64,000 nucleotides of DNA from an uncultured Alistipes sp. (GTDB taxonomy: Bacteria; Bacteroidota; Bacteroidia; Bacteroidales; Rikenellaceae), in assembly GCA_947573795.1 (NCBI GenBank), contig CANPHE010000002.1, positions 1 through 64,000 on the forward strand, in the 5' to 3' direction. The translations under genes and the position numbers were made by a program. Positions within the stretch are counted from its first letter, which is position 1, and each line of letters starts with the position of its first letter. This document shows positions 8,920 through 17,672 of this stretch, piece by piece. The notes under the pieces are model-generated. The model saw nothing but the letters and a program-made list of their open reading frames with translations, did no database searches and had not been told where the DNA came from.

Positions 8920-9650
8920 CCCGGCGCCCCCACGAGCAGCTGCCGAAAGAGGCCCTTTCGGCCGAATCCCTGCGCGAACGGCTCGTCGGTGCGGCCGACC
9001 CGGCCTACCGCGCTTTCAACGCCTCGCTGCTGCCCGGTGTAACCGACCTGTTGGGGGTGCGTATCCCCGTCTTGCGCCGCATGGCCCGCGAAATCGCCCG
9101 CGGCGACTGGCGTAGGTACCTTGCCCGGGCGGAGGATCGCTATTTCGAGGAACGGATGTTGCAGGGACTGGTCATCGGATACGTCCGTTGCCCGGCGGAG
9201 GAGAAACTCGCACTCGTCGCCCGCTTCCTGCCGAAGATCGACAACTGGGCCGTCTGCGACATTTTTTGCGGGAAGCTGCGTCCCGAACTGCGGGAACCGA
9301 TGCGGCAGTTCGTCGAACCGCTGTTCGGTGCCGAGGAGGAGTTCACGGTGCGTTTCGCCGTAGTCACGGGACTCGTGAATTACGTCGACGGGGAACACCT
9401 CGAATGGCTGCTGGAACGCCTCGCCGCGGTGCGTCACGACGGCTATTACGTCCGCATGGGCGTGGCTTGGGCGGTATCGGTCTGCTTCGTACAGGCCCCG
9501 CAGCGGGTTATGGAGTGGCTCTCGGAGGCCCCGATCGATGCGTGGACCCGCGACAAAGCGTTACAGAAGATCGTCGAGTCGAACCGCGTCGACGCCACGA
9601 CGAAAACGGCGATCCGCGCGATGCGGAAACGGCTGAAAGGAAGGGAATAG
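8916..9650 (+). CDS. DNA alkylation repair protein, AlkD-like
   Basis: 244 aa, all-alpha with HEAT-like repeats. It resembles the short AlkD/AlkC-like family that scans DNA and removes N3- or N7-alkylated purines. Recognisable segments are DNWAVCDIFCGKL and YVRMGVAWAVSVCF, which line the DNA-binding concave face in this family. The start is the ATG overlapping the lipoprotein stop (ATGA). It is probably cytoplasmic and last in the rnz-SpoU-lipoprotein run. Confidence 0.8.
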   Translation: MTRRPHEQLPKEALSAESLRERLVGAADPAYRAFNASLLPGVTDLLGVRIPVLRRMAREIARGDWRRYLARAEDRYFEERMLQGLVIGYVRCPAEEKLALVARFLPKIDNWAVCDIFCGKLRPELREPMRQFVEPLFGAEEEFTVRFAVVTGLVNYVDGEHLEWLLERLAAVRHDGYYVRMGVAWAVSVCFVQAPQRVMEWLSEAPIDAWTRDKALQKIVESNRVDATTKTAIRAMRKRLKGRE

Positions 9651-9657
9651 TTGGTTC

Positions 9658-9765
9658 TGCAAAATGCAAGGCTTTGCTTTGCCATCTTCGGCGGCTCGCT
9701 TTGCTCACCCCGCAGGCTACGGCTCGCAGCTAACGCGACAGGAACACCTCTATTCATAAAGCCCA
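9658..9765. repeat. GC-rich mosaic intergenic repeat, copy 4
   Basis: Contains CTGCAAAATGCAAGGC, GCCATCTTCGGCGGCTCGC and CCCCGCAGGCTACGGCTCGC. The first two match the window's opening bases, so the modules occur in the same order here and at 8-52. Confidence 0.75.
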
Positions 9766-9798
9766 TCTCTTAGCCGGGTCAAACAATTCTTAATTCTT

Positions 9799-9829
9799 TT
9801 GATTATTCCGCCAAAGCGACTATCTTTGT
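9799..9829 (+). promoter_or_regulatory. Promoter of the DPM1-like glycosyltransferase gene
   Basis: TTTG at 9799-9802 and TATCTTTG at 9822-9829, separated by 19 bp, match the Bacteroidetes -33/-7 consensus. The ATG is at 9854. Confidence 0.7.
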
Positions 9830-9853
9830 AGAACGATCCATAGAAACACAGCC

Positions 9854-10573
9854 ATGCGCAAACTGGTAATCATACCCACCTATAACGAACGGGAGAATAT
9901 CTCGGCGATGATCGACAAGGTGTTTTCCCTGCCCGAGGCGTTCGACCTGCTGGTTATCGACGACGGTTCGCCCGACGGCACGGCCGCCATCGTCCGCAGC
10001 CGCCAGGCGGAGTTCCCCGAGCGGCTCCACTTGCTCGAACGAGCCGGGAAACTGGGCCTGGGCACCGCCTACCTCACGGGCTTCGACTGGGCCCTTAGGC
10101 GGGATTACGACTGCGTATGCGAAATGGATTGCGACTTCTCGCACAACCCCGACGATCTGGTGCAATTGGTCCGCAAAGCCGCAGAGGGCTACGACGTAGT
10201 GGTCGGCTCGCGTTACGTCAAGGGGGTGAACGTGGTCAACTGGCCCATGTCGCGACTGCTGATGTCCTGGTTCGCGTCGTATTACGTCCGCATCGTCACG
10301 CGCATGCCGCTGCACGACGCCACGGCCGGATTCGTTTGCTACACGCGCCGGGCCCTCGAAACGATCGACTTAGACGCCGTTCGGATGAACGGCTACGGCT
10401 TCCAGATCGAAATGAAATACACAGCCTGGCGGCTGGGGCTGCGCATCGCCGAGGTGCCGATCATCTTCGTCGAGCGCCGCGAAGGAACCTCCAAAATGTC
10501 GGGCGGCATCTTCTCCGAGGCATTTTTCGGCGTGATGAAACTTCCGCTACGCAAAATCCGCAAACGTTCCTAA
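9854..10573 (+). CDS. Polyprenol monophosphomannose synthase-like glycosyltransferase (GT2)
   Basis: 239 aa with a single GT-A domain. It begins with PTYNERENI, carries IDDGSPDGTA, and has a DxD-like metal site in CEMDCDFSHNP. The order and spacing match DPM1-type enzymes, which transfer a hexose from a nucleotide sugar to a polyprenyl phosphate at the inner face of the membrane. No membrane segment is present, as in the soluble DPM1 class. Sugar specificity is inferred. It has its own promoter. Confidence 0.88.
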   Translation: MRKLVIIPTYNERENISAMIDKVFSLPEAFDLLVIDDGSPDGTAAIVRSRQAEFPERLHLLERAGKLGLGTAYLTGFDWALRRDYDCVCEMDCDFSHNPDDLVQLVRKAAEGYDVVVGSRYVKGVNVVNWPMSRLLMSWFASYYVRIVTRMPLHDATAGFVCYTRRALETIDLDAVRMNGYGFQIEMKYTAWRLGLRIAEVPIIFVERREGTSKMSGGIFSEAFFGVMKLPLRKIRKRS

Positions 10574-10692
10574 ACGACAATTCCGTACTTTTTCACCGAT
10601 CCCGACGTCCCCGTTTTTTCGGTCCCGACGGCCCGAATGGAACATTTATTGCACGAAAGCGGGCGTTATTCATTTTTAAACACGTTAGGATT

Positions 10693-11127
10693 ATGAAAAA
10701 ATTCGTATTGTTTCTCGTCTGCGCAGTAGCCGCATTTGCCGTAAGCGCCGCACCTCAGAAGGTCGATTTCGACAAGATGCCGAAGAATTCGCAAGAATTC
10801 GTCCGCAAGAACTTCCCGCAGGAGACGATCAAGTCGGTGGAGATGGATCGCGAGGCTTCGTGGGACAAATATACGGTCTATTTCACGAGCGGCAGTCAGG
10901 TTTCGTTCGAAGGCGGCAGCGGCGACTGCTCGCAGATCATCATGAAGAACGGGTCCGTACCCGCCGGCACTATTCCCGCCAAAATCCGCAGCTATGTTTC
11001 GAGCAACTATGCGGGAAGACAGATCACCTCGTACGAAACGACGGCCGACGGCTATAAAATCGGTCTTTCGAACCATACTTACCTCCATTTCGACAAGGAC
11101 GGCGACTTCTCCAACGCTGCGAAATAA
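10693..11127 (+). CDS. Secreted PepSY-like (DUF2874) protein
   Basis: 144 aa. A classical signal peptide (MKKFVLFLVCAVAAFAVSAAP) is followed by two imperfect repeats of about 60 residues (LP-like FDKMPKNSQEFVRKNFP, then IPAKIRSYVSSNYAG). This is the PepSY-like/BLIP-type fold often found in periplasmic Bacteroidetes proteins. The biochemical role is unknown; putative protease or ligand binding is inferred from the family name. It is followed by a strong terminator. Confidence 0.8.
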   Translation: MKKFVLFLVCAVAAFAVSAAPQKVDFDKMPKNSQEFVRKNFPQETIKSVEMDREASWDKYTVYFTSGSQVSFEGGSGDCSQIIMKNGSVPAGTIPAKIRSYVSSNYAGRQITSYETTADGYKIGLSNHTYLHFDKDGDFSNAAK

Positions 11128-11147
11128 TCCCGCACCCGCGTGCGACG

Positions 11148-11181
11148 AAAGGCTGTCCCCTTGCAGGCGGACAGCCTTTTT
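11148..11181 (+). terminator. Rho-independent terminator after the PepSY-like gene
   Basis: AAAGGCTGTCC (11148-11158) pairs with GGACAGCCTTT, followed by a run of T. The stem begins about 20 bp after the stop codon. From here to 11396 no gene is seen. Confidence 0.85.
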
Positions 11182-11396
11182 CAGTTTCACGTATGATGTC
11201 CGAAGGCCCGCTCCGTCCGGAAATCGATCTCAGCCCACAACACCGGATCTTCGACGGTCGAGTACTCCGAACAAAACGATCGTGCCGCTGCACAGCAGGA
11301 TTCGATTTTATCAAGAACTACGGCTCTTTGAACCGCGCGAACAGCAGGTTTCGGCGGCAAACTGCAATTAGCAAAAGATAATCATAAAAAACGGCT

Positions 11397-11462
11397 CTCA
11401 GATACTCCCGCCCGGCAATGTTCAAATAAATTTGATATTGCACCCGTTTATTCGTATCTTTG
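11397..11462 (+). repeat. Palindromic promoter repeat, unit A
   Basis: 66 bp ending in TATCTTTG (11455-11462). It contains a palindrome at 11415-11441 (GCAAT/ATTGC outer arms, CAAAT/ATTTG inner arms). It is identical over all 66 bp to the reverse complement of 18129-18194. It lies one unit upstream of the rnpB promoter. Confidence 0.85.
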
Positions 11463-11472
11463 ACTTTCGTCG

Positions 11473-11536
11473 AAAATACTCCCGCTCGGCAATGTTCAAA
11501 TAAATTTGGCATTGCCCTCGCTTATTCGTATCTTTG
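11473..11536 (+). promoter_or_regulatory. Palindromic promoter repeat, unit B: rnpB promoter
   Basis: A diverged copy of unit A. The palindrome at 11488-11516 has arms GGCAATG/CATTGCC and CAAAT/ATTTG. The TTTG at 11505-11508 and TATCTTTG at 11529-11536 are 20 bp apart and fit the Bacteroidetes promoter. The RNase P RNA begins just after it, so this unit very probably drives rnpB. Confidence 0.8.
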
Positions 11537-11537
11537 C

Positions 11538-11922
11538 GGTGCAGGTCCGCTCTGTCGCTGCCGGCCGTGTGCCGGGGGAGGAAAGTCCGGGCAACACAGA
11601 GCACCACGCAAGCTAATGACTCGATATCCGTGAGGGTATGGCAGCGTAACAGAAAAGAACCGCCCGCCGGGAGCGAATCTCATTTCGAACTCCGGCAGGT
11701 AAGGGTGAAAAGGCGGGGTAAGAGCCCACCGCGGGGGCAGCGATGTCACCCGGCCGTACGTCCCGTGGGTTGCAAGACCATGTATACCGGCAATTAAGGG
11801 TTGCTCGTCCGATGCCGGGGGGTAGGTTGCTGGAGACGGCAGGCGACTGCCGCCGTAGATAAATGACAGAGACCCGAAGTCCGCTTCGGGGACAGAACCC
11901 GGCTTACAGGGCCTGCATGCAT
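11538..11922 (+). ncRNA. rnpB: RNase P RNA (bacterial type A)
   Basis: The catalytic RNA of RNase P, which removes 5' leaders from tRNA precursors. Diagnostic conserved segments are present in order: GAGGAAAGTCCGGGC, GGGTGAAAAGGCGGGGTAAG with AGCCCACCGC, and near the 3' end AGATAAATGACAGA followed by GACAGAACCCGGCTTA. The ends pair as P1 (GCAGGTCC at 11541 with GGGCCTGC at 11909-11916). A promoter unit lies directly upstream and a terminator directly downstream. Exact ends are estimates to within a few bases. Confidence 0.96.
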
Positions 11923-11923
11923 G

Positions 11924-11957
11924 AAGAAGTCGCCGAAAATCGGCGGCTTCTTTCATT
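11924..11957 (+). terminator. Terminator of rnpB
   Basis: AAGAAG-T-CGCCGA (11924-11936) pairs with TCGGCG-G-CTTCTT (11940-11952), with an AAA loop and T-rich sequence after it. Confidence 0.85.
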
Positions 11958-12538
11958 TAAAGGGGATTCATTGCAGCTCGGAAAAATATGCGAGATATCC
12001 GATCAGGCAGAGCCCGCTGTCGGAAAGTTTACGGAAATATTCCTTTCCGTCGTTTCGGAGATGCAACGCCTCAAACATGAACGAACGTATCGTATATCGT
12101 GTCGGTCTTGATAACGATTGAGCTCGTATACCGGTCAGATCAAGAGGACCGCGTGTGTCGTCTTACCGTTTGCAGCCGGAATGGCTGAGTCTTCGGATTC
12201 GGTCGCGATCTCCGAAGCATTGTAATTGGAGATGCTCTTAACCTCGCTTTCAAATCCGGCCCACTTCTAACTGCGGCAGCAGGCGGTTGCAATCGAGCTC
12301 TGCTTGATCAAACGGCACTCGTTTATATTTTCTGCAATACCGTAAATCCGCTTGGTTTAACAGGGTTAAAACGTGCTTGGTGTAAAGCTATAAATGCCAA
12401 ACAATTTATCGTGCAACCGGTATTTTTTGGATTGGGTCCCTACTTGGAAGAACAAGCGACTTGACAGTTCCCGGCAACAGATAGAACGAGAAATTTCGAA
12501 CCGGGACAAACCCGAACCCTGAAATCGATCGCGGCGAA
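11958..12538. other. 581-bp gap with a possible decayed minus-strand coding remnant
   Basis: No intact gene is seen. On the minus strand three short readable pieces follow one another in different frames: ...CNRLLPQLEVGRI-stop (about 12240-12400), ...SISNYNASEIATESEDSA... (about 12134-12238), and ...IVIKTDTIYDTFVHV-stop ending at 12071. Codon use is plausible and the pieces are separated by stops and frame changes, which would fit a decaying gene. No family is recognised. Confidence 0.3.
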
Positions 12539-12940
12539 TCAGAGCGACGCTGCGGACTGCCCGCAATGGGCGAGGTAGTTCCGCACCGTTTCCCGGTCGC
12601 GGACAATCTGCGCAGTAAGGGCATCGAGGGTCGCGAAAGTGCGTTCCTCGCGGATACGATGCAACAGCGTAACCCGCAGCCGCTCGCCGTAGAGCGAGCC
12701 CTCGAAGTCGAAAAGATGGGTCTCCAAACGGCGACGGGTAGCTCCGACCGACGGATTGTCGCCGACATTGGACATGGCATCGTACCGGACGCCTTCGACC
12801 TCGGCCCATGCGGCATAAACACCGTCTTCGACCTCCAAACCGGCAGGAAGCGGCAGATTAGCCGTCGGAAATCCGATTTCGCGGCCGAGTTGCCGTCCGT
12901 GGTCCACGCGACCTTCGATAACGATCGGTTTCATCGGCAT
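12539..12940 (-). CDS. Stand-alone riboflavin kinase
   Basis: 133 aa. This matches only the C-terminal kinase half of RibF, which converts riboflavin to FMN. The signature GRVDHGRQLGREIGFPTANL lies at residues 10-29, with the conserved NVGDNPSV and the HLFDFEGSLYGERLRV segment after it. Bacteroidetes RibF is normally bifunctional at about 310 aa; the FAD synthetase half is missing here and is not encoded immediately upstream. Its start overlaps the stop of the AI-2E gene by 1 bp (TGATG), and it is the last gene of the rsfS-ftsH operon. Confidence 0.85.
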   Translation of the reverse strand: MPMKPIVIEGRVDHGRQLGREIGFPTANLPLPAGLEVEDGVYAAWAEVEGVRYDAMSNVGDNPSVGATRRRLETHLFDFEGSLYGERLRVTLLHRIREERTFATLDALTAQIVRDRETVRNYLAHCGQSAASL

Positions 12941-14046
12941 CAGATTTTTTCGGTGAGTTTACGCACCAGCCGGAATTGCGAAAAGAACTCCTTGGCGAAG
13001 ACGCGCAGCACGGTATAGGAGGGGATTGCCAGCAGCATGCCCAGAATTCCGGCCAGCGATCCGGCGATGAGGATCACCAGAAACACTTCGAGCGGATGGG
13101 CCTTCACCCGTTCGGAGTAGAGGGCCGGTTGCAGCACGAAATCATCGATGCCTTTGATTATCAAAAGCGTGACGGCGATGGCGCATACCGTATGCCCGGT
13201 CGTCATGCCTTCGATCGGCGTGACGATACCGACCAGCACCGAAACGGTGCCGCCGATGAGCGGTCCGGCGTAAGGCACCACATTCATCACGCCCATGGCC
13301 AGTCCGATGAACGACGCATCGGCCGCCCGCATTCCCAGGGCCGTCATGGCCAGCGTCACGGCAATGGTGAGCCCGAGACTCTCAGCGAGAATGCCCGTGA
13401 AATAACGCGACAGCAGAATCGTTACGGAGTCCAGTGCCCGGGTAATGTTGTCGCGGTAGCGGTCGGGAAACATAGCCGTAATCATCGCATAGAACAAACC
13501 CTCGTCTTTCAGGAAGAAAAAGGTGATGAACGAAATCGAGAAGATAGCGATCACGGACGACAGCACCGTGTTGAGCACAGACGAAAATACCGTATTGAGC
13601 GAATCGACATCGATCAATTGCCGAAGCGACGAAGCCAGCTCCTCGGAGAGCGAGAAGGTACTCGCCGGCAGGGCGAAAAGCTCCTGCAAATGGTGCTGCA
13701 TGCCGAGAATCGGTTCGCCGATGCGGTCGAGTGCCGCGACGAAATCGACATCGGCCAACTGGTAGATTTTGTGGAAGACCAACGGCACGAACAGCGAGCA
13801 GAGGGTTGCCAGCACGGCCCAGATCACCGCGAGCGTCACCAGCGCCGCAGCCCAGCGGGGAAAGTTCCGGCCGCGGATATGCAATGCTGCGAGTCGTTTG
13901 ACGAGCGGGTTGCCGACAACGGCCAATACGGCCGATACCAAAACGTAGACGACGATCGACGAGAAATACCAGACCAAAAAGAGTACGGCCGCAACGGCTG
14001 CCGCCCCGGCGATGAATTTCAGAAAGGTCTGCGGTGTCGTCTGCAT
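12940..14046 (-). CDS. AI-2E family transporter (PerM-like membrane protein)
   Basis: 368 aa with about eight membrane segments: two near the N-terminus, one at about 55-75, then the C-terminal bundle. The layout and the C-terminal conserved stretch (AMGVMNVVPYAGPLIGGTVSV) are those of the AI-2E/PerM family. Members export small molecules or act as Na+/H+ antiporters; actual autoinducer-2 export is established for few. It lies 12 bp downstream of psd in a membrane-biogenesis operon. Confidence 0.88.
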   Translation of the reverse strand: MQTTPQTFLKFIAGAAAVAAVLFLVWYFSSIVVYVLVSAVLAVVGNPLVKRLAALHIRGRNFPRWAAALVTLAVIWAVLATLCSLFVPLVFHKIYQLADVDFVAALDRIGEPILGMQHHLQELFALPASTFSLSEELASSLRQLIDVDSLNTVFSSVLNTVLSSVIAIFSISFITFFFLKDEGLFYAMITAMFPDRYRDNITRALDSVTILLSRYFTGILAESLGLTIAVTLAMTALGMRAADASFIGLAMGVMNVVPYAGPLIGGTVSVLVGIVTPIEGMTTGHTVCAIAVTLLIIKGIDDFVLQPALYSERVKAHPLEVFLVILIAGSLAGILGMLLAIPSYTVLRVFAKEFFSQFRLVRKLTEKI

Positions 14047-14058
14047 ACGGCGATGCGG

Positions 14059-14730
14059 CTATTTTTTGCTCAGACGCGCGATCGGCGTTTGCGATCCGAC
14101 GGTCGCATCGCCGATCTCGACCAGCAATTCGCTGTCTTTGGGAATGAGGACATCCACGCGCGAACCGAATTTGATGAATCCGCAGACGCTATTCTGCTCG
14201 ACCGACTCGCCGATCTTCATGTAGGAGACGATCCGGCGGGCGATGAGTCCGGCGATCTGGCGGAATAGCACCTGGCGGCCGTCGTTCATGCGTACGACGG
14301 TCGTCGTACGTTCGTTCTCGGTCGAGGATTTGGGGTGCCAGGCCACGAGGAAACGTCCCGGATGGTATTTGAAATATTCGACCTTGCCGCCTACGGACAC
14401 CCAATTCATATGTACGTTGGTGATGGACATGAAGATCGAGATTTGCAACATTTCGCGATGCAGATACTCCGTCTCCTCGACGACCTCCGTGACGACCACG
14501 CGGCCGTCGCACGGAGCAAAAACCAAGTCGGCGTCGTGGATGCGCACACGGCGCGGCTCGCGGAAGAATCCCACGATGAAGAACCAGAACAACAGAATGA
14601 AAGCGGTTCCGACCCACAGCAGCGTTTGTGCGGCGTGGTTGACGAGCAGATGATAGAAGAACACCCAGATCAGCAGGCACAGCAAGCCCGAGATACCGAT
14701 GATTTTGTAACCTTCCTTATTGATTCTCAT
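14059..14730 (-). CDS. psd: Phosphatidylserine decarboxylase proenzyme
   Basis: 223 aa, the short form. It produces phosphatidylethanolamine from phosphatidylserine at the inner membrane. One or two N-terminal membrane helices (about 10-50) precede the catalytic body. The self-cleavage site is the GS of GFIKFGSRVDV near residue 187, where serine becomes the pyruvoyl group. The conserved FMSITNVHMNW segment and a PHPGRF-like stretch (KYHPGRFLVAW) are present. It is 19 bp downstream of cdsA, its natural pathway partner. Confidence 0.93.
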   Translation of the reverse strand: MRINKEGYKIIGISGLLCLLIWVFFYHLLVNHAAQTLLWVGTAFILLFWFFIVGFFREPRRVRIHDADLVFAPCDGRVVVTEVVEETEYLHREMLQISIFMSITNVHMNWVSVGGKVEYFKYHPGRFLVAWHPKSSTENERTTTVVRMNDGRQVLFRQIAGLIARRIVSYMKIGESVEQNSVCGFIKFGSRVDVLIPKDSELLVEIGDATVGSQTPIARLSKK

Positions 14731-14749
14731 AGTTGCAAAGGGTTAGCGA

Positions 14750-15595
14750 TTATAGGTGGAAGAACAGCAGGTAAACGAATACGAACGGAGCGGCGAGCAG
14801 CAGGGCGTCGAAACGGTCCAATACGCCGCCGTGCCCCGGGATGAGCGATCCGGAGTCCTTGACCCCGGCGGCGCGTTTGAACATCGACTCCACGAGATCG
14901 CCCAGCACGCCCGCAACGGCGGCGACGAGCGCCAGGCCGATCCACATCGCACGCGGTGCGTCCAGGACGTATGCGGCGACGAATCCCATCGCGACGGCTC
15001 CCGCGAGCCCTCCGAAGAATCCTTCCCAGGACTTTTTGGGCGAGAGTCGCTCGAAGAGTTTGTGGCGTCCGATGCTCATGCCCACGAGGTAGGCGAAGAC
15101 GTCGTTGGCCCAGATGATGAAGATGAAGAAAAGCACCCTGAGGGGCTCCCATCCGTCCCCGCCCAGCAGCGGAATGTAGCACATCAGCGACAGCGGCAAG
15201 GCGACGTAAACCACGCCGGAGAGCGTCGTGCCGATGTTGGCGGCCGGTCGGGCACTCTTGCGATAGAGTTCGAGGATGAACATCGCGGGCAGCGACAGCA
15301 GCCCATAGGCCGCACTGCAGAGAAATAGAAATATCGGCTGCGTATCGAATATGCGGGTTATGATTCCGAGATTCAGCAAGAAGAAAACCACTCCAGAGAC
15401 CATGCCGACGATGCGCTGCGGAGCGTCGCCCTGCTTTTCGGCCAGCGCGTAGAATTCGTGCATGCCGACGACGAGCAGCACGAGCAACAGGGCGCCGAAA
15501 CTCCACTGGGACCACAGGATCGCCCCCAGCGTGACGACTGCCAAGACCGCGCCGCTCACCGTGCGGACCGCGAGGTTCTTCATTTTATCGTTCAT
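14750..15595 (-). CDS. cdsA: Phosphatidate cytidylyltransferase (CDP-diglyceride synthase)
   Basis: 281 aa, a polytopic membrane protein with about eight helices. It makes CDP-diacylglycerol from phosphatidic acid and CTP. The C-terminal CDP-signature is intact (SMFKRAAGVKDSGSLIPGHG, continuing GVLDRFD). It lies between ftsH and psd and feeds the next enzyme through phosphatidylserine synthase, which is not in this window. Confidence 0.95.
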   Translation of the reverse strand: MNDKMKNLAVRTVSGAVLAVVTLGAILWSQWSFGALLLVLLVVGMHEFYALAEKQGDAPQRIVGMVSGVVFFLLNLGIITRIFDTQPIFLFLCSAAYGLLSLPAMFILELYRKSARPAANIGTTLSGVVYVALPLSLMCYIPLLGGDGWEPLRVLFFIFIIWANDVFAYLVGMSIGRHKLFERLSPKKSWEGFFGGLAGAVAMGFVAAYVLDAPRAMWIGLALVAAVAGVLGDLVESMFKRAAGVKDSGSLIPGHGGVLDRFDALLLAAPFVFVYLLFFHL

Positions 15596-15623
15596 TCGTC
15601 AATTCGTTTTCGAAAGGTCGGGG

Positions 15624-17663
15624 TTATTCGTTCGGGGCGTCGGAGGTCGAAGTACCGGGGCCGGCGTCTGCCGCGGCGGTTTCAGCCGGAGTGTCAGGGG
15701 TTGCTGCTGCCGGGGCGGCGGCGGCTTCCGCTTCGCGACGCTCGCGTTCGATATCCTTCTTGCGTTTGCCGAAGATGCGTTCGACATCCTCGGTGAAGAC
15801 CACTTCGCGGCTCAACAGCAGTTCGGCCAACTCCTTCACCCCGTCGGCATGCTCGCGCAACACCTGCTCGGCCATGGCGTAAGCCTGTTCGATGAACCGT
15901 TTGGCCTCGGCATCGATCTGCTGAGCCGTGAGTTCCGAATAGGGCTTCGAGAAGGCCATGTCGCTCTGCCCCGTCGAATCGTAGTAGGAGAGCGTACCGA
16001 CGCGTTCGCTCATGCCGTAGTAGGCCACCATGGCGTATGCCTGCTTGGTGACACGTTCCAGGTCGTTGAGCGCTCCGGTCGAGGTATGCCCGAAAGTCAG
16101 CTGTTCGGAGACCCGTCCGCCCAACGTGGCGGCCAGCTCGTCCATCATCTGTTCGCGCGTGGTGATCTGCCGCTCCTCGGGCAAATACCAAGCGGCCCCC
16201 AATGCACGTCCGCGCGGGATGATCGTCACTTTGATGAGCGGGCTGGCATTCTCCAGAATCCAGCTCACGGTGGCGTGTCCGGCTTCGTGGTAAGCGATCA
16301 CGCGCTTCTCCTCGTCGGAAATGATCTTGTTCTTGCGTTCCAATCCGCCGACGATGCGGTCGATGGCGGCAAGGAAATCCTCTTTCGAGACGAATTTCTT
16401 CTCGTGCCGGGCGGCGATAAGGGCCGCTTCGTTGCAGACATTGGCGATATCGGCGCCCGAGAAACCCGGAGTCTGACGCGCCAGGAACGAACGGTCGAGC
16501 TGCGGATCGAGTTTCAGAGCCCGCAGATGCACGTTGAAAATCTCCTCGCGCTCCTTGATATCGGGAAGCCCGACTTCGATCTGACGGTCGAAGCGTCCGG
16601 CGCGCATCAGCGCCTTGTCCAGAATATCGGCGCGGTTCGTAGCCGCGAGCACGATCACTCCGGCATTGGTCTGGAATCCGTCCATCTCCGTGAGCAGCTG
16701 GTTGAGCGTATTTTCGCGCTCGTCGTTTCCGGAGAATCCGGCGTTCTTGCCGCGAGCACGGCCGATGGCATCGATTTCATCGATGAAGACGATGCAAGGC
16801 GCCTTTTGTTTGGCCTGTTCGAACAGGTCGCGGACACGCGAAGCACCCACACCTACGAACATTTCGACGAAATCCGATCCCGAAATCGAAAGGAACGGCA
16901 CGTTCGCCTCTCCGGCAACAGCCTTGGCCAGCAAGGTTTTACCCGTTCCCGGAGGGCCTACGAGCAGAGCTCCCTTCGGAATCTTGGCGCCCAGTTCGCG
17001 GTATTTGTCGGCTTTTTTGAGGAAGTCCACGATCTCCATGATCTCGACTTTGGCCTCCTCCAATCCGGCGACATCCTTGAAGGTCACCCGTTTCTGGTTG
17101 TCCTTGTCGAAAACCTGCGCCTTGGCCTTGCCGACATTCATGATGCCTCCTCCGGCAGCTCCGCCGCCACGCGCCATCGAGCGCATGACGAAAATCCAAA
17201 CGCCGATAATCAATATCCAGGGAATCAAGTTGCCGAGCATGTTGATCCAACCGCCCTCCGGCTTTTTATATTCCACCGTCACGATGTTACCCGAGAGTTC
17301 CTCCGCCTTTTTGAGATCGTCGTTGAACGAATCGACCGATCCGATCGTAAAGACGAGCTGCACACCCCTTTCGGGCATTCGTTGAAACTGCTTGACCGAA
17401 TCCCTGCGGTATTTTGCGATAGCCTCTTTTTTGAGAAAAACGTCCGCCTGATCGATTCCTTTCGTGATCTCGATCTTTTCGACCTCGCCTTCGAGGACCA
17501 TCTTTTCGACAGTAGCCCAGTTGCTTTTGATCGGTGCGCTGTTGTCTTGCGTAACGGCCCACCAGCCGAGCATTCCGATAGCCAGCAGCGCATAGATCCA
17601 CAGCAACGAGGGCCGCGGCATATTCATATTGAACTTATTGTTCGGTTTTTTCTGTTCTGCCAT
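15624..17663 (-). CDS. ftsH: ATP-dependent zinc metalloprotease FtsH
   Basis: 679 aa. A membrane-anchored AAA+ protease for membrane-protein quality control. Two membrane helices (about 17-36 and 145-165) flank a periplasmic domain. Walker A GPPGTGKT is near residue 240, the second region of homology ([20 protein letters not shown]) follows, and the zinc site HEAGH is near residue 459. The C-terminal tail is rich in Ala, Pro and Glu. The gene starts 9 bp after rsfS, so the two are co-transcribed. Confidence 0.97.
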   Translation of the reverse strand: MAEQKKPNNKFNMNMPRPSLLWIYALLAIGMLGWWAVTQDNSAPIKSNWATVEKMVLEGEVEKIEITKGIDQADVFLKKEAIAKYRRDSVKQFQRMPERGVQLVFTIGSVDSFNDDLKKAEELSGNIVTVEYKKPEGGWINMLGNLIPWILIIGVWIFVMRSMARGGGAAGGGIMNVGKAKAQVFDKDNQKRVTFKDVAGLEEAKVEIMEIVDFLKKADKYRELGAKIPKGALLVGPPGTGKTLLAKAVAGEANVPFLSISGSDFVEMFVGVGASRVRDLFEQAKQKAPCIVFIDEIDAIGRARGKNAGFSGNDERENTLNQLLTEMDGFQTNAGVIVLAATNRADILDKALMRAGRFDRQIEVGLPDIKEREEIFNVHLRALKLDPQLDRSFLARQTPGFSGADIANVCNEAALIAARHEKKFVSKEDFLAAIDRIVGGLERKNKIISDEEKRVIAYHEAGHATVSWILENASPLIKVTIIPRGRALGAAWYLPEERQITTREQMMDELAATLGGRVSEQLTFGHTSTGALNDLERVTKQAYAMVAYYGMSERVGTLSYYDSTGQSDMAFSKPYSELTAQQIDAEAKRFIEQAYAMAEQVLREHADGVKELAELLLSREVVFTEDVERIFGKRKKDIERERREAEAAAAPAAATPDTPAETAAADAGPGTSTSDAPNE

Positions 17664-17672
17664 GATCTGAAT

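Noticed and set aside
11193..11381. A 62-codon plus-strand ORF between the PepSY-like gene and the promoter repeats
   Set aside because: No start context, no family feature and unlikely codon use. It lies directly after a terminator.
12178..12260. A tRNA-like beginning (GCCGGAATGGCTGAGT)
   Set aside because: No acceptor or T-stem partner and no TTCGANTC loop at the right distance. The region reads better as decayed coding on the other strand.
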